NCBI GenBank assembly: GCA_949317995.1 | Contig: OX439050.1 | Coordinates: forward strand, 49,539,777 to 49,603,776 | Length of the DNA: 64,000 nt | Direction of reading: 5' to 3' | From: Acholoe squamosa | Lineage: Eukaryota; Annelida; Polychaeta; Phyllodocida; Polynoidae | Shown: positions 1 to 11,339 of the stretch, in pieces | Layout: every line of letters begins with the position of its first letter | Numbering within the stretch: position 1 is the first letter of the stretch | The notes under the pieces: model-generated | Told to the model about the DNA's origin: nothing | Databases searched by the model: none | Seen by the model: the letters and a program-made list of their open reading frames with translations, nothing else | Position numbers and translations under genes: made by a program

Positions 1-708
1 ATTTAGTAGTGGAACAAACCTTAACTCTTTCTTCTATATAACTCAATAGAGCCTGATACTGTGTAAACCATGCATGTCCTATGTAAGTCACCCCCTCCTC
101 TACATACAGAGAAGGGAGGGCCTGTCTACTGCTAGTAGTAGTACTAGTATGCACACAGTGGTGCACATAGACAGGAGGGAGTCAGTGGGTGGGTGGACTC
201 CCTCAGTAGGACGGAGCATGGACCAAAGAACTTTTGGGGAGAAGGGATGTAAGGTATTACAAAGCACTGTAGGGAGTCGCATAGCTGATCTGTGGAGACT
301 CCAAATGGGTTTTTGCCAAAAAACTAGGGGAATGAACCGGGGGGGGGGGTTGTGGAGCAAAGTGTAACCTTCAGTTAACTTTTAGTTTGACCTCCCATAT
401 TCACAGCCTGGAAGGTTTGTTCTCATTAAATAAAAAAAAAATAAAATGTCTATGACAGATTCTATTAGAAATATTCCATGTTTGGAATGTAAAGAAAAAA
501 TGTTTTAGAGCCAAAAATACAGTTTTTGTTGGTAATGGCTGCTATGGCGACACCATTTTGAATCAAAGAATCTATTAGATTAATCTCCCCAAAGAGATAA
601 TTATTGTAAAATTAAAACTGAAATCCCAGTTTTATGGTATCAAACAGTAGTCATACGCACTGTTCGGGGGTATTGGTCCCGTAGGCCACCCACCTGTGTT
701 CAACCAGG
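1..708. other. No gene seen
   Basis: Nothing recognisable. Short open frames at 74-367 on both strands overlap a small imperfect inverted repeat (gaaggg/ccctcc around 110-175) and show no family motif. A G-run lies at 340-349 and an A-run near 430. Confidence 0.5.
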
Positions 709-1020
709 GTGACCCAATTCTATCTGTCACCTCACACTCCACTCACCTGCACAGGCAGGCCCCACAGCAGTCAGTCAGTCAGCACCCCGGTTCAGAGACA
801 GTACAGTTCAGTATTTTTCTTTGAGTCATGGTTGTATGCGACTCTTGTAGTCATGAGTACCACGGAAACAAGATGGCATGTCCGGAGTGTACCTGCCCCA
901 ACCCACGTTGGATAGTGGGCGATCAAATGGTGGGACATACAAGGGCAGAAAACACCGGTCCATCCATCCGTGACTCACAAGGGACCGGTGTGAAAACCGG
1001 GGACTAAGAGCATAACGGCC

Positions 1021-1720
1021 GTGGAGGACGACGTGCAGGACGGCCTCTCTACTGAGGGCGATAACATTGGTGACTATTTGGGGCCAGATGGTGATCTATT
1101 AAGGGAAATCTCTTTAGAGAAAAAGTGGAAAGCTGATATTGAGCACATGTCTAAATGCAGGGAGCAGTGCATTGTGTCAGGACGGGTCGATTCACCCCAT
1201 TGTTAATCCTAGGGGTGACGGTACCAACCATCAGGCAAATGGTCCCAATGTCACAGACTCTGCACCCCAGCTGGGGCAGAACGTCCAAGCGGTGCAAAAT
1301 GTCCACACACTGCTGGTGCCCAGCAGTCAGCCCTTCGCGGGACAGGAACAAGTGCAAAGGGAAAACATTCAAGATGGCTGTAGCAGCCTTCCAGCCGTGG
1401 TAAATGCAAGCTCGGCAGGCCTTATTTCTTCAAATAACTGTGGTTATAGGCCCTCCGGGGGCCAGTCGGGCCATAATCCTGCTTTACAAGGTAATTTCCA
1501 ATCCAATTTCTCACCTCCTGAGTCAGGTAATACCCAGGGAGATCAGTCGCTCACCCACGGTAATCAGACCGGTCCCAATGTCTACCTTCACGAAAATCAA
1601 CTGGTAGTCACACAGCACCTGGGGAAGCTAGCAGGGCCTACTAATCCATCTGGTCGTGTCAGTGCACCTTCAGGTTCTGTGCAGGAAATGGACATTTCCT
1701 ACTCTGCTTACTTGAAGTAG
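1021..1720 (+). pseudogene. Gag-like first ORF of the DIRS-like element (frameshifted)
   Basis: Two overlapping frames, 1021-1206 and 1139-1720, together give a hydrophilic protein rich in Gln, Asn, Ser and Gly, with no recognised domain. Its position just upstream of the reverse transcriptase, and its composition, fit the structural ORF1 of DIRS-type elements. The frame changes in the overlap at about 1140-1200, which implies at least one indel. The assignment rests on position and is weaker than that of the downstream domains. Confidence 0.45.
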
Positions 1721-2226
1721 GTTCAACAACAACAGCACAACTACAGGGCTTAAGGTAGTCAGTTACCTAACCTGCCATATCTTCAGACCCTCTAATCAGG
1801 CTTGTCATCAGCAAGCCTGACAGCGTTATCACTGGGCCTTATCGATAGGAACCTAAACAGTTTATTTTCAAACCAGGGGGGTGTTTCAGGTATTGATGAT
1901 GCATTTCTCAAAAACATGAATTTGCTGTAAGAGGCTAGCAAATGTAAACATTCTACAAACTGGCCAGATTTTCATATTGAATCTGATAAAAAATATGAAG
2001 ACATGTCTATCACAGAATTATTATACGGTATGCAGGGTGTATACGAAGTACTTGTACAAAAGAATTTGCCTGAGCTTCCTGGTCAGCTTATCTTGAGCAC
2101 ATGAGATTTGTGAAACTGAAGGCGCAGGGGGGCTCTTTTTCAGCCAAACAGCTGGCTAAACTATCAGTCAGCTTGACATGACAAATCAACCCTATTCCGG
2201 AGTTCAGCTGTAATAGCACCTATGAC

Positions 2227-3049
2227 ATGAAACTAAGTAGTTGGTTTCCCTTCACCTTCGAGGATATTTGTTGCTGTGTTGATTTAAATGAATTCTGTTA
2301 TATGTACAAAGACTACGCTCCTTTATGGGACATTAATTTACCTCATTATTTGTGTGGGGTCAGATCTCAAATGAACTTAGCAGGCTGGAGAATCATGCTA
2401 TCTGGTGGCCATAGTCAGGTGTACGACAAAGACAATTGGGACCCTAACGCTCACTTCGTCCTAGATGGTATTTGCTAACACACCCAGGTGTGCATATAGA
2501 ATGTTACTGGTGGAAAAACTATGACTCAGCCACTGTTACGACCTACCAGGAAATTTCAGAGGAGTTAGCTTCTGGTAAACTAACAGAAGTGAGTGTTCAA
2601 CCTCAGTGCATTCATGCTATGGGTGCAGTTAAAAAGCCATCAGGAGGTATCAGGCTCATAACCGATGCGAACCTCCCCGACTCGTGCTCAATTAACTGCT
2701 ACATGAGTCAAACTTTCAATTCATTTAGTTATAAATCGGTAGATACTATATCGGACCGGGCTCTTATATGGCAGTGACTGACATTATGGCAGCATACTGC
2801 TCAATCATGGTCCGAGAGTGCGACAGAACTAGTCAAGGTCTGTCTTGGGAGTCTATATTTATTCAGGACAACTTCTTGTCATTCAGTACCCGCATTGCAC
2901 CCTATGTGTTCAACAGTATTACAGACTCAGTAGGGCAGTACCTTATGGCACACAGTATTTTCTGTGTCAACTACCTGGACGATATGTTGGTTATGGCAGA
3001 TAGCTTTGAAGCCTGTCATGAAGCGCAGCTCTTTCTTCACAAAACATAG
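2227..3049 (+). pseudogene. Reverse transcriptase of the DIRS-like element (broken)
   Basis: Three successive frames carry it: 2227-2478, 2472-2777 and 2768-3049. The second contains GAVKKPSGGIRLITDANLP, equivalent to the RT finger/palm segment K.p.G.rli.D..LN. The third contains the palm motif NYLDDMLVMAD with the catalytic YxDD box. The YLDD variant and the neighbouring recombinase are typical of DIRS-group RTs. Two frameshifts prevent translation as one protein. The enzyme would normally copy element RNA into DNA. Confidence 0.8.
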
Positions 3050-3167
3050 CGCTCCTTAGGCTTTTACATTTCCTATAACAAAGTGGGCCCCCCAGTCAGA
3101 TTCAGACATATCTCGGAGTGGAAATTAATTCAATTAAAATGCAGCTAAGACTACCCGCAGAGAAATT

Positions 3168-3752
3168 GTGCATACTGCAGGTGGAGTTGGACTTTTTCTC
3201 TGGTCGTCACAACTTCAAAAATTCTGTGGCATACTGGCACATTGCGCAACTTTAGTCCAAGGTGGTCACACTTTCTCTCACCTTTTGATCACCATGTTAA
3301 GTTGCTTCACATCAAAGAAAAGATACATCACACTGTCAAAGTCATTCAACCTAGACCTTGCCTATTGGCGGGAATTCACTGTCTGGTTTTACGGCACAGC
3401 AAAAATAATTCAACCTATCGTTAATACATCTATGGTGTGCACTGATGCGTCTGGTACTGGATTTGGTGCATACTCGGGCATGGATTGGTTGTGTGGACGG
3501 TGGCAGGAGGACTTTAAGATGAAAGGAGACCACCACAATCACCGTGTCCCCCAAACAGCTTGGGATATACCCTGTAATATTAATGTTAGAGAACTGTACC
3601 CGATTCTTGAGGCCCTCACCAGATGGGGCCACATGTGGGTGGACCACCGGGTGGAATACGTTACTGACAATACTCAGGTGGTGGCAGCTATAAACACGGG
3701 TAGAAGCGGAAACTCAGCCTCAATGCAACTCCACGCTCAATATTCTGGCTGA
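3168..3752 (+). pseudogene. RNase H region of the DIRS-like element
   Basis: One frame of 194 codons. It contains VCTDASGTGFGAYSG (first catalytic Asp of RNase H), then NVRELYPILEALTRWG (catalytic Glu) and VEYVTDNTQVVAAIN (third Asp), in the order and spacing of the retroelement RNase H fold. The domain removes template RNA during cDNA synthesis. It follows the RT after a short frameshifted linker and runs into the recombinase in another frame at about 3755, so it appears to be part of one damaged polyprotein. Confidence 0.75.
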
Positions 3753-3757
3753 CGGTT

Positions 3758-4430
3758 ATGTTCAACTGCCACCTGGTGGGAGTGTATCTTCCTGGCAAGG
3801 ACAACTTTGTGGCGGATACTCTCTCCAGGGCTACCCATATCAACAACTTACCATCATTTTTATGTTGCAGAAGCCTGTCAGCGAATTCAGGAATTAGACT
3901 ACATTGCAGCGGAGCTTCGCAGCCAGGCGTGGGCTCTGAGCAGCTGAGTACCTGGAAGACTAAGGCATCGCAGTGGCACAAATATATCAAGTTCTGCGCA
4001 TTGATCCAATGCCCAGTAGTACCCACAGACACAACTCTCATGTGTCACTACGCAGTCAGTTTGGTTCCGGATCTCAAGTATAGATCAATTCAAAACTATA
4101 TCAGTGCAGTGATATCTCTGAACAGTTATTCGGGTTACGACATTAAATGTGTTAGATCAGAGTTTGAGTTGATCACCACCCTGGCAGGTATACGCCATAA
4201 ACTCGGGGACCTGAAACTGACTCGCCCTTATGTTATGTTGACTGGAATCGGGTGGAGGACAGGGTCTTGTGGACTTGTATAGCCATCTCATTTCGGGGCC
4301 TGCTACGGAAATCAAATATTGTCCCTGATTCGGCGATCAATTTCCAAAGTTAAGAGCAGAAAAATTGAAATTGAAGGATTTTTTTTTGTTAATGACATGA
4401 TAGTGTTAATTTCAAGGGATATCTTTTAAA
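3758..4430 (+). pseudogene. Tyrosine recombinase region of the DIRS-like element (truncated)
   Basis: The frame begins with a connector containing VGVYLPGKDNFVADTLSR, the usual end of the RNase H region. It continues into STWKTKASQWHKYIKFC and KYRSIQNYISAVISLN, which match the N-terminal SAM-like core-binding part of DIRS/Ngaro recombinases. After the stop at 4282 a shifted frame still reads LLRKSNIVPDSAINF, a motif seen just before the catalytic domain. The catalytic Arg, His and Tyr motifs are not recognisable, so the copy looks dead. Confidence 0.7.
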
Positions 4431-5904
4431 TGATTAGACATAGAGCTTATTCTCAATCAGAATACAATGATGAGCCTCATATCTATAATGACATTCCTCC
4501 AAAACATTTTGAGGTATTAATTAATGTGGTACATCATTGGAAAGCTCATTACCTCACGTTGAAAATAGATATTTTTTTTCTATTGTCCATTTTCCCTTGG
4601 CCGTCCACAAATACCGATTTAAGTATCAGAAAATAGGGGTACATATATAAATGTTATATCAATTTGAAACCCAGCTTTCGTTTACTTCTTTTCATTCCAG
4701 GACTGCTGTGTGAAATATGTAATGCAAAATAACACATGTATGATATAGTATAACCTAGCTATGATCCATTGCCAGACATCATATTGCCTTGGCATAGCCA
4801 TCGCTACAGCAGCTCATTGCGATGATAACAGTTTTCTGATTCAAGATTCCCAATTTTGAAGATGTTTGCCCTGAGACTCCGAATTATATGAAAAAGTGTT
4901 ATTCTCTAGCTGAATATTCTTTCAAATAGAAACTGCATTGGCTGAAAGTGAAAGCTAGGTTTACGACCGTGCTTCCACTGCGCCTGGATACAGAAGGCGC
5001 TGTGATCGCCTCCCGTGACCCTCCCTACGTCCGTGCGTAACAAATCCCTTTGTTGATATTCGAGTTTGGTACTTTAGAGATGTCCAGACAATATTTTAAT
5101 CTTACGAGGCTACTTTCATGATAGTTATCTAGCCCTAGTCAAGAAATGGTTGTTTGAATTTAAGATCTAAAAGAGTAACAGTTGCTTGAAGTCAGTCAAG
5201 AGTGGCCTTGAGAAACTGTTGGCCACCATCTTGCTTTTGGGTTGTTTTGATTTGAGCACCTGTAGTCTCAAACCTTTGTGTATAAAAACTGATAAATATT
5301 GGGATATGACAGAAATTTCTACTACTGGGTAGCTAAAATATTTATTCTTGTCAAAACCTATAAATACAACTGAACAGTAGTTACAGTGAGAAATCTTTTG
5401 AAAAAATGGAACAAAATGAGTGGTTTGAGGCTCAAGCCACTTCCAGCCACTTTTGGCGGATCCAAAAAGCGTGATATCAGTGCCATATAGCGCTAGCGGC
5501 CACTAGGCACTGACAGCGTAAGCGAGTATCGGTGTAAGCTAGGTTTCACAATAATTATTTGCATTACACTAACAATAGGTGGCACCACTGTATGTAGCTT
5601 CATCTATAGTGTAAAACTTCAGGAACCCGTGTAAGTCTTCCCTTTTGTCCAAACTCACTGAATGTTGCCCACAAAACAAACCCACATCCAATGGATTCAA
5701 GAAAGTTTTGGATTAGCCAAATCAGAGATCCAGACTCATGACCCACAATTGACTCAACATCCACTTATTATGCCCAATTTCATCTGGCCAACCAAAACTA
5801 AAATCAAAATTTCCCTAGGCGAGTGTTTCTAAGGTTGGTTTGATTAAGGTACTAGCCGCTATCATTAATTTTGGGAACATTTAATAATGATGATAAGTAA
5901 TCCC
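4431..5904. other. No gene seen
   Basis: AT-rich sequence with no convincing exon, tRNA or repeat. The frame at 4430-4636 has no family motif. Confidence 0.5.
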
Positions 5905-6112
5905 TACAAACATGCTTTGGGCTTCCCTAGCCCACTCAAAAGGGTCTACCTCTCATCTTTCCTATCCCCTCAGGATGTGTGTGGTGCACATATGCGCGGG
6001 CACTGACACATTCCTCTGTGATATTGTGTAATGTCATTCTCGCCATGAATATGACCTTAGCTGTCGAAATGGCGTTAAACATCTATTACTCACTCACTAC
6101 AAACATGCTTTG
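5905..6112 (+). mobile_element. SINE (about 178 bp) with perfect 15-bp target-site duplication
   Basis: The body at 5920-6097 is flanked by identical 15-bp repeats TACAAACATGCTTTG at 5905-5919 and 6098-6112, a hallmark of LINE-driven retroposition. The same sequence recurs at 58049-58224, and a fragment of its head lies near 36867-36920. It starts gcttccctagcccact and ends with a short (act)n/(cact)n tail. I see no clear tRNA A/B boxes in its head, so its RNA ancestor is unknown. Confidence 0.85.
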
Positions 6113-7097
6113 TTCATAATGCACAACCAGAAACTACATTTGACCTTGAGTTCATTCCTTTTATTTGTCAGATTAGTTTCCCATAGGTGTTTTCATCGTG
6201 AACCATCCTATTATAATAGCCCATTCACTTAGTTATGGAGATGAGTAGATTTATACATGATATATTGTGCAATTAAATCTGCGTGTCACATAATGTGAAC
6301 GAAAAGTAAGACAACAGATATCTATATCGGATTAAACATATTTTAAGGAACAATCTAACTATTTGACCATAGACATGATTGTACATTTGTCATCAATGTA
6401 TCAATAATATTGTCACCATGTAGACACACAAATAATTTCTACTGTTATGAGATTTTGTAGTAATATTGCATTCCACCATGTGACAAAAGCTTTTCTCATT
6501 ATATATCAAGTTCGGGTTACCCGAGAGGACATGTACGAAAACTATGTAGTATCACAACATCATATTACAAGTATTTATAACTGTTATCACATACAATTGA
6601 ACGAGTGCCGCCAAAATCTATACTATGTAAAAAAAAAAGGTAAGCATGGCTAATATTATGTGTCTCCCTTGAGGTGAATTATATAGATATTTGGTAAATC
6701 ATTATCTTCCAGCAGTTTCTCCAAATCAGCTGGGCTTACGAGTATTATGTCTCATGAGATAATTGAAGAAATAACAACTATGGTCAATTGTGTTAGTTTC
6801 AGATTTGACATTCAAAGATGGAGAATCCTCACCTACAGCTGCTTGTGAAAGAAACCCCCCATTTTTCAAGCACAGAACAATACTTTACAAGCAAAGAACA
6901 GGAAGGTTAATGAGAGAATCTAGAAACTAAGGTTTTACTATAATTGTTTTCTTCCTTAACTACAGAAGTCTATGAAATTGGCTAGTAGTAAATCAATGCT
7001 ATAGGAGGGATAAGGCTAAAGTTTAGCATTCAAACGGTTGATAGTGATGGATTAGAGCATATACATTATGATTTCGCCAGGTGATGCTGGCGTAGAA
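6113..7097. other. No gene seen
   Basis: AT-rich, without recognisable exons or repeat families. The frame at 6447-6653 has no recognised motif. Confidence 0.5.
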
Positions 7098-7565
7098 TAC
7101 CGTATTTCCTCGATTATAAGCCGGGGCCCAAAAATAAGCCTGCCCCGTTTATAAGCCTGGTCAAAGGGACCACTGGGCCCAATACAGGCCGGGCCCCGAA
7201 TATAAGTCTGGCGGGAACAAGAAAATCCAATAGAAGACCTACAGAAGGGCATAATTCCATTTCTCATAGGAATATTTTTATAATTCTTTCAGTTTTATGA
7301 ACCTTAAGTCCTTTCCTTTACACCTACTACATATTCAAAAGGGTTAAAGTTGACCTTTACCTATTTAAAGAGGGAATTATTTCTAGAGATATGTAGAAAT
7401 AGTTGATACATATTAGAATTTAGATAGGGTTCTACAGTGTTTTTTTTTTTCAAGTATATCACTTATAAGCCTGTCTCAAATATAAGCCTACCCCGTTTAT
7501 AAGCCGGGTCAATTTCCCACTTAAAATCTGTATAAGCCTGGGCTTATAATCGGGGATATACGGTA
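7098..7565. mobile_element. MITE with TACCGTA terminal inverted repeats
   Basis: It begins TACCGTATTTCCTCGATTAT and ends with the inverse (ataatcggggatatacggta). Internally it repeats taagcctg/taagccgg several times. The element at 14501-14737 shares the TACCGTA tip and the same kind of internal 'ataag' repetition, so both probably belong to one DNA-transposon superfamily. No transposase is encoded. Confidence 0.75.
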
Positions 7566-7831
7566 TGTTAGATCTCCTTTTAAGGACATCGATTAAAATT
7601 GCATGGATTAGATAATCCACAACATTTTATAATCCGCACACAGTATTGTCAATCAAAAAAAATAAACATTGCCATATCAAGCATAGCTGTGCCTCCATCA
7701 ACACCAGATGTAGATGGCTTTGAAGATACGGATCTGATGGCAGCAATGTTTGGAGTTAATTCACAAATATCAACTATTTCGTCATATCACTCAGAGCAGA
7801 ATAACATGAATCATTGCCATACCATGACATT

Positions 7832-8110
7832 TTACATTAATGACCTCACTAGCAGTGCTACTGCTAGATTTATCATCCAGCTGCCTGTGATCCCACCAAC
7901 ACCACATGCAACTGCAGCTGTTTCAGGGTTCAAAGCTGCCAATATTGAGTCCTCATCACACATTTTTAGACCTGGCCCCACACACATAGCATACATCATA
8001 ACATGTGCCACATAGGCATTCTCATGAGTACCAAAAAAACAGATGAGCCCATGAACCAGCAGTGAAGATGCCCACATCGTCTCCTCCATGGGTCTCATAG
8101 GGAAGGGGTA
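7832..8110 (-). pseudogene. Alkaline phosphatase last exon (frameshifted)
   Basis: The acceptor ctccag precedes [19 protein letters not shown], equivalent to the family segment that supplies the late Zn-ligand His (ETH). At about 8031-8037 (minus-strand run of seven T) the frame shifts by one base. Homology continues in the next frame with [17 protein letters not shown]. The end is a hydrophobic run (INLAVALLVRSLM), as expected for a GPI-attachment signal. One base fewer in the run would restore frame, so the break may be real or a homopolymer error. Confidence 0.85.
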
Positions 8111-9171
8111 CTGGAGACTACTGTAGGTAGTTGGGGTTATCTGCAATGGAATTAAAGATAAAACATGTATTTCATATACCCAGAGAATAAGCCTTTCGAG
8201 ACACATTTAGATACATACCAATTTGAAGCTATTTGAAAAGTACCCTGCTATAGGAAAATTGTTTGTTTTGTAATGACATTTTGTGCTAGTATCCCTATTT
8301 GTAGATGGTGATATCGCTCAGATCTCTTCTCTAGCTGCCCCTGATTTGGTAAACAAAATACTGTAACTAAAGAGAGTCATATATTAACAGGATTTCAATT
8401 CAATTCAATTTATTATTTTATTATACTGAACAAAACATTCTGTAAACAAATACAGTTATCAATTGAAATGCTCAGTTTGCTGGACAAAGATATGAAAGTA
8501 ATTAATACAGTCCAAAGATTTATAAACAATTTGTTGGCTTTTAGCTTAATAATAATACTCTCATTTAGCTATTTACAACATAATTATAGAATTGAAAAAT
8601 TCTATAGTGAGCTGATATCAAAATAAATGAAGAATGAGGATGAGGATGAAGGATGACAATAACCTAATCAGCAGTTTCTACATAGCTTTGAAATACACTA
8701 AATGTTCTCAATGACCAGAGTATATACGTACTGAAAAAAACACACTTAAATATAGTGAGGCTAGCTAAGAAGTAATGTTAGAATATTGTTTTATTACAAT
8801 ATTCATAAAGTTTTCTCTTCTTTTTTTTTTGGTTTATAGGTTGTTTCAGCTTAACATATTACAAAACCTTGTGTATAAGGTGAACCCCACATATAAGACA
8901 CACTCTGAGTTGAATAAAGGACATGGCTAAATAGTGAATAACAAAACATCCCCTTAGCCTAAAGGGTCATTCTATGAGTTGTAGCTACAGCTCATGATTG
9001 TGTATAGGCCACACCTTCTGCAGGGTGTATTATAACACTTATGCAGTTTATACCAGTTTATGTCTTGGCATGTTTATTATCAATATTTGAATATGGATGC
9101 AGTTTATTCCACAAATTGAATCTAGTTGATAAGGATACAATAACATCATTTATCAATAATCATTAACCTAC
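8111..9171. other. Intronic DNA of the phosphatase relic, no other gene
   Basis: AT-rich. A CAATTCAATTCAATTTATT stretch at 8398-8416 resembles A/T-rich LINE 3' tails and recurs in reverse-like form near 60897-60920; no LINE body was recognised beside it. Confidence 0.4.
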
Positions 9172-9342
9172 CCAGAATGTCTACATCCTGAGTCAGGTTC
9201 CTTCGCATTGCAATAGCTGTGCCATTGATTGTGTTGTCGTAAAACCAAACAGTTCCATTAGCATAGGAAAGAACAGTGTATGGTAGAACATCTTCTCCTA
9301 TGTGAAGCATGATATCAGCCCCTGAATAGATTTGAGCAAGAC
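9172..9342 (-). pseudogene. Alkaline phosphatase internal exon
   Basis: 171 bp, phase 1 at both ends, with acceptor tctcccag and donor G|gtaggt. It encodes GLAQIYSG.. through LPYTVLSYANG to RRNLTQDVDILG, matching the family segment that follows the IFGLAP motif. The reading frame is open. The junction with the upstream exon recreates IFG|LA exactly where the family places it. Confidence 0.85.
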
Positions 9343-9513
9343 CTGGGAGATAATGTGAAAACATAAGGTGTAAAATCAAAGGGAATTAACCCATTATAAA
9401 CTAAGATAAATCATGGTTAACTAGTTATTCATTAGCACCTTTATATTCATTTTGATATTGAAATAATATGTGATATGGTGTTATAACTATGACAAGGTAA
9501 CAAAATTCATTAC

Positions 9514-9705
9514 CAAAAATTGGGTTGTCAATGGGAGTTTCACCACCAAAGGTAAAGGTATGAGAATGATCTCCAGTAACAATAACAAGTGTTTCATCCA
9601 AATCCACCATGTTTAGAGCTGCCTGGACAGCGTTCTAAAGGGCAACAGTATTATTCAGTGACCTGAATGCATTTCCGATATGGTGAGCAACGTCTATTCG
9701 ACCAC
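9514..9705 (-). pseudogene. Alkaline phosphatase metal-site exon with in-frame TAG
   Basis: 192 bp, acceptor cttttcag, donor G|gtaatg. It encodes GRIDVAHHIGNAFRSL and later DETLVIVTGDHSHTFTFGG. These correspond to the family's GGRIDHGHHEGKA and TADHSHVFTFGG segments, which hold the Asp/His Zn ligands. An in-frame TAG sits between the two motifs, and HGHH has become VAHH. The stop truncates the protein before the second metal cluster. Confidence 0.88.
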
Positions 9706-10400
9706 CTGAAAAGGTCATATAAAAGGTTGAATCAAAGGCATTCAGAACATAACGAGAGTTGAAGATTCAGAACAAAGCATGGTTAAAAAAAAACACCGTA
9801 AAAGAAGTACCATCAAAATAACGAAGGATTCCTCTTCCCAGATCTGTCATTATTTTCACAGAGCTTCCTTTGTACAACCATGCTGCCTCCTGGGTGTTCT
9901 TGTAAAAACTACACCAGCCCCTGCTATGAAATTACAGTGTTTCACTGTTCAGTTTTACAAGGATCCCTGGTAGATTCAACAGTTATTTTTTACAGTGAAG
10001 TTAAACCACTTATTTTATTTTATGTGAATAACTTCTTCCCGTAGATATAGCATTGCGCGGCCGATCGCCACACCCCCAGTGGCGTAACGTGTGTCAATCC
10101 ACCACAGCGGCCGATCCAGTACCGTAGCCTCGTTCTGGGTGCGTGTAAACATTCAAAATGGCGGACCGCCGCTTGAACGGGGCAATACGGTAACGGATTT
10201 TGATAATTTTTCCTTATTTAAACCTCTAAAAACATAAAATAAATATAGAAATAAACTCCCCTGGTATCCTCGGTGGCCTATCCACCCCTAACGCCCTCGG
10301 GGGAGACAACTCCCTTGTGGTGGATCGACCACCTCGTACACCACGGTCGTTTAGTTCTATCTATATCTTATCATGTGATAGACTAGTCAAAGGGGCTCAC

Positions 10401-10494
10401 CTTCTACAAGTAGGTAGTAGCCCTTCTTAGAATGTTGTAGGATTTGAATGGCTTTAACAGTCATTTCCACAAGGGAAGGCTCATCCAACTTGCT
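10401..10494 (-). pseudogene. Alkaline phosphatase exon ending in LLVEG
   Basis: Encodes DEPSLVEMTVKAIQILQHS and KKGYYLLVEG, then the donor G|gtgagc, and so joins in phase to GGRID of the next exon. The family has the same segment, including the Mg-ligand Glu of LVEGG. The upstream acceptor is uncertain (tgggag or nearby), so the outer edge may move by some bases. No further upstream exon was recognised within the following 4 kb. Confidence 0.8.
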
Positions 10495-10539
10495 CTCCCA
10501 GCAAAATGTTGTTATCTGTTGCCATGATTGGTCATCAAT

Positions 10540-11000
10540 GGCGACTCCTTTCTGAGTGATAACTCACTGCGTCATCTTTCGCCACTGTGTGTCAGTCGCA
10601 TGGCGATTTATCACAACAGTCGCCAACATGATCTCACTTACTGCGTGAGTATGTGCCACCCCTTGTCATCCCTCACAAAGCATGGTGACTTATCACCACC
10701 ATCACCAACATGGATCTCACTCACTCCGTCAATATGTGCCACTGTTTGTCAACTCTCATTCAGAATGGCAACTTTTCACCTGCATTGCCACATGGCTCTC
10801 ACTCACTGCATGAGTTTGTATCACTCCTAGTTAATCTTCTCTCAAAATGGTGATCACCACCATTGCCAACATTGGTCTCACTCAATACGTGAATTTGTGT
10901 CACTCCAAGTCAATGCTCTCTGAGGATTGCATCATCTGTCACTCACTCTCACTCACAGTGGCAACTTATCACCACCATTGCCAAAGTTGTTGAGACAGCA
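10540..11000. repeat. Minisatellite A (about 90-bp degenerate unit)
   Basis: Repeated phrases such as gcatggcgatttatcacca, cagtcgccaacatgatctcactcact and gagtatgtgtcac recur about five times with drift. The word atcaccaccattgcc is shared with array B downstream, so the two arrays may derive from one transposon's subterminal repeats. Confidence 0.65.
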
Positions 11001-11339
11001 CCACTGTTCAACATGTAGCCTATCTAGGAAGTGTGGGCATGAAGTATAAGTCCCATACATATCAAATGTGCTTTGTTTCACACTGATTTCCATGTAATAC
11101 TTCAGAGGTGAATCAAACAGGATTATATGGAGAGAATATCAATTGAATTTAGATAGAGGTATCTCTAAAATGAAAGCAACTATCCATAAACACCTTTTCT
11201 CTGGTTACAGGAAAAATACATAGGGAAATATCAACATGAACACCTTGTCTGTGGTTAGAGGGAAGATACATATGGCAATACCTTCTCTGGCAAAACATAC
11301 ATTGATCTGGCAGATGTGAGGCTGCATGATTACCAATGT

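Larger units (their letters stand above)
709..4430 (+). mobile_element. Decayed DIRS-like tyrosine-recombinase retrotransposon
   Basis: Reading along the plus strand there is a possible gag-like first ORF, a reverse transcriptase with the YLDD box, an RNase H-like region and a tyrosine recombinase-like region. This order is characteristic of DIRS/Ngaro-type retrotransposons, which integrate through a recombinase rather than a DDE integrase. The frame shifts at about 1150-1200, 2470, 2770, 3050-3170 and 3755, and several stops interrupt it, so no intact protein remains. The recombinase homology fades near 4430 before the catalytic His-Arg-Tyr region could be seen, so the 3' end is truncated or decayed. 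I did not find split direct repeats or inverted ends, so DIRS and Ngaro types cannot be separated. Confidence 0.8.
7832..10494 (-). pseudogene. Alkaline phosphatase relic, C-terminal four exons
   Basis: Four minus-strand exons, joined by GT/AG introns in compatible phases, encode the C-terminal half of a metazoan alkaline phosphatase, a Zn/Mg enzyme usually GPI-anchored at the cell surface. In coding order they are: about 10494-10401 (EMTVKAIQIL, YYLLVEG), 9705-9514 (GGRID..HH and GDHSHTFTFGG), 9342-9172 (YTVLSYANG) and 8110-7832 ([13 protein letters not shown], then ENAYVAHVMMYAMC and a hydrophobic tail). The metal-ligand motifs RID..HH, DHSH and ETH are still visible. A TAG lies within the second exon and a +1 shift at a 7-T run breaks the last. 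The exons for the N-terminal half, with the nucleophilic Ser, were not found before 14.9 kb. I therefore call it a pseudogene, although sequencing error at the T-run cannot be excluded. Confidence 0.85.
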
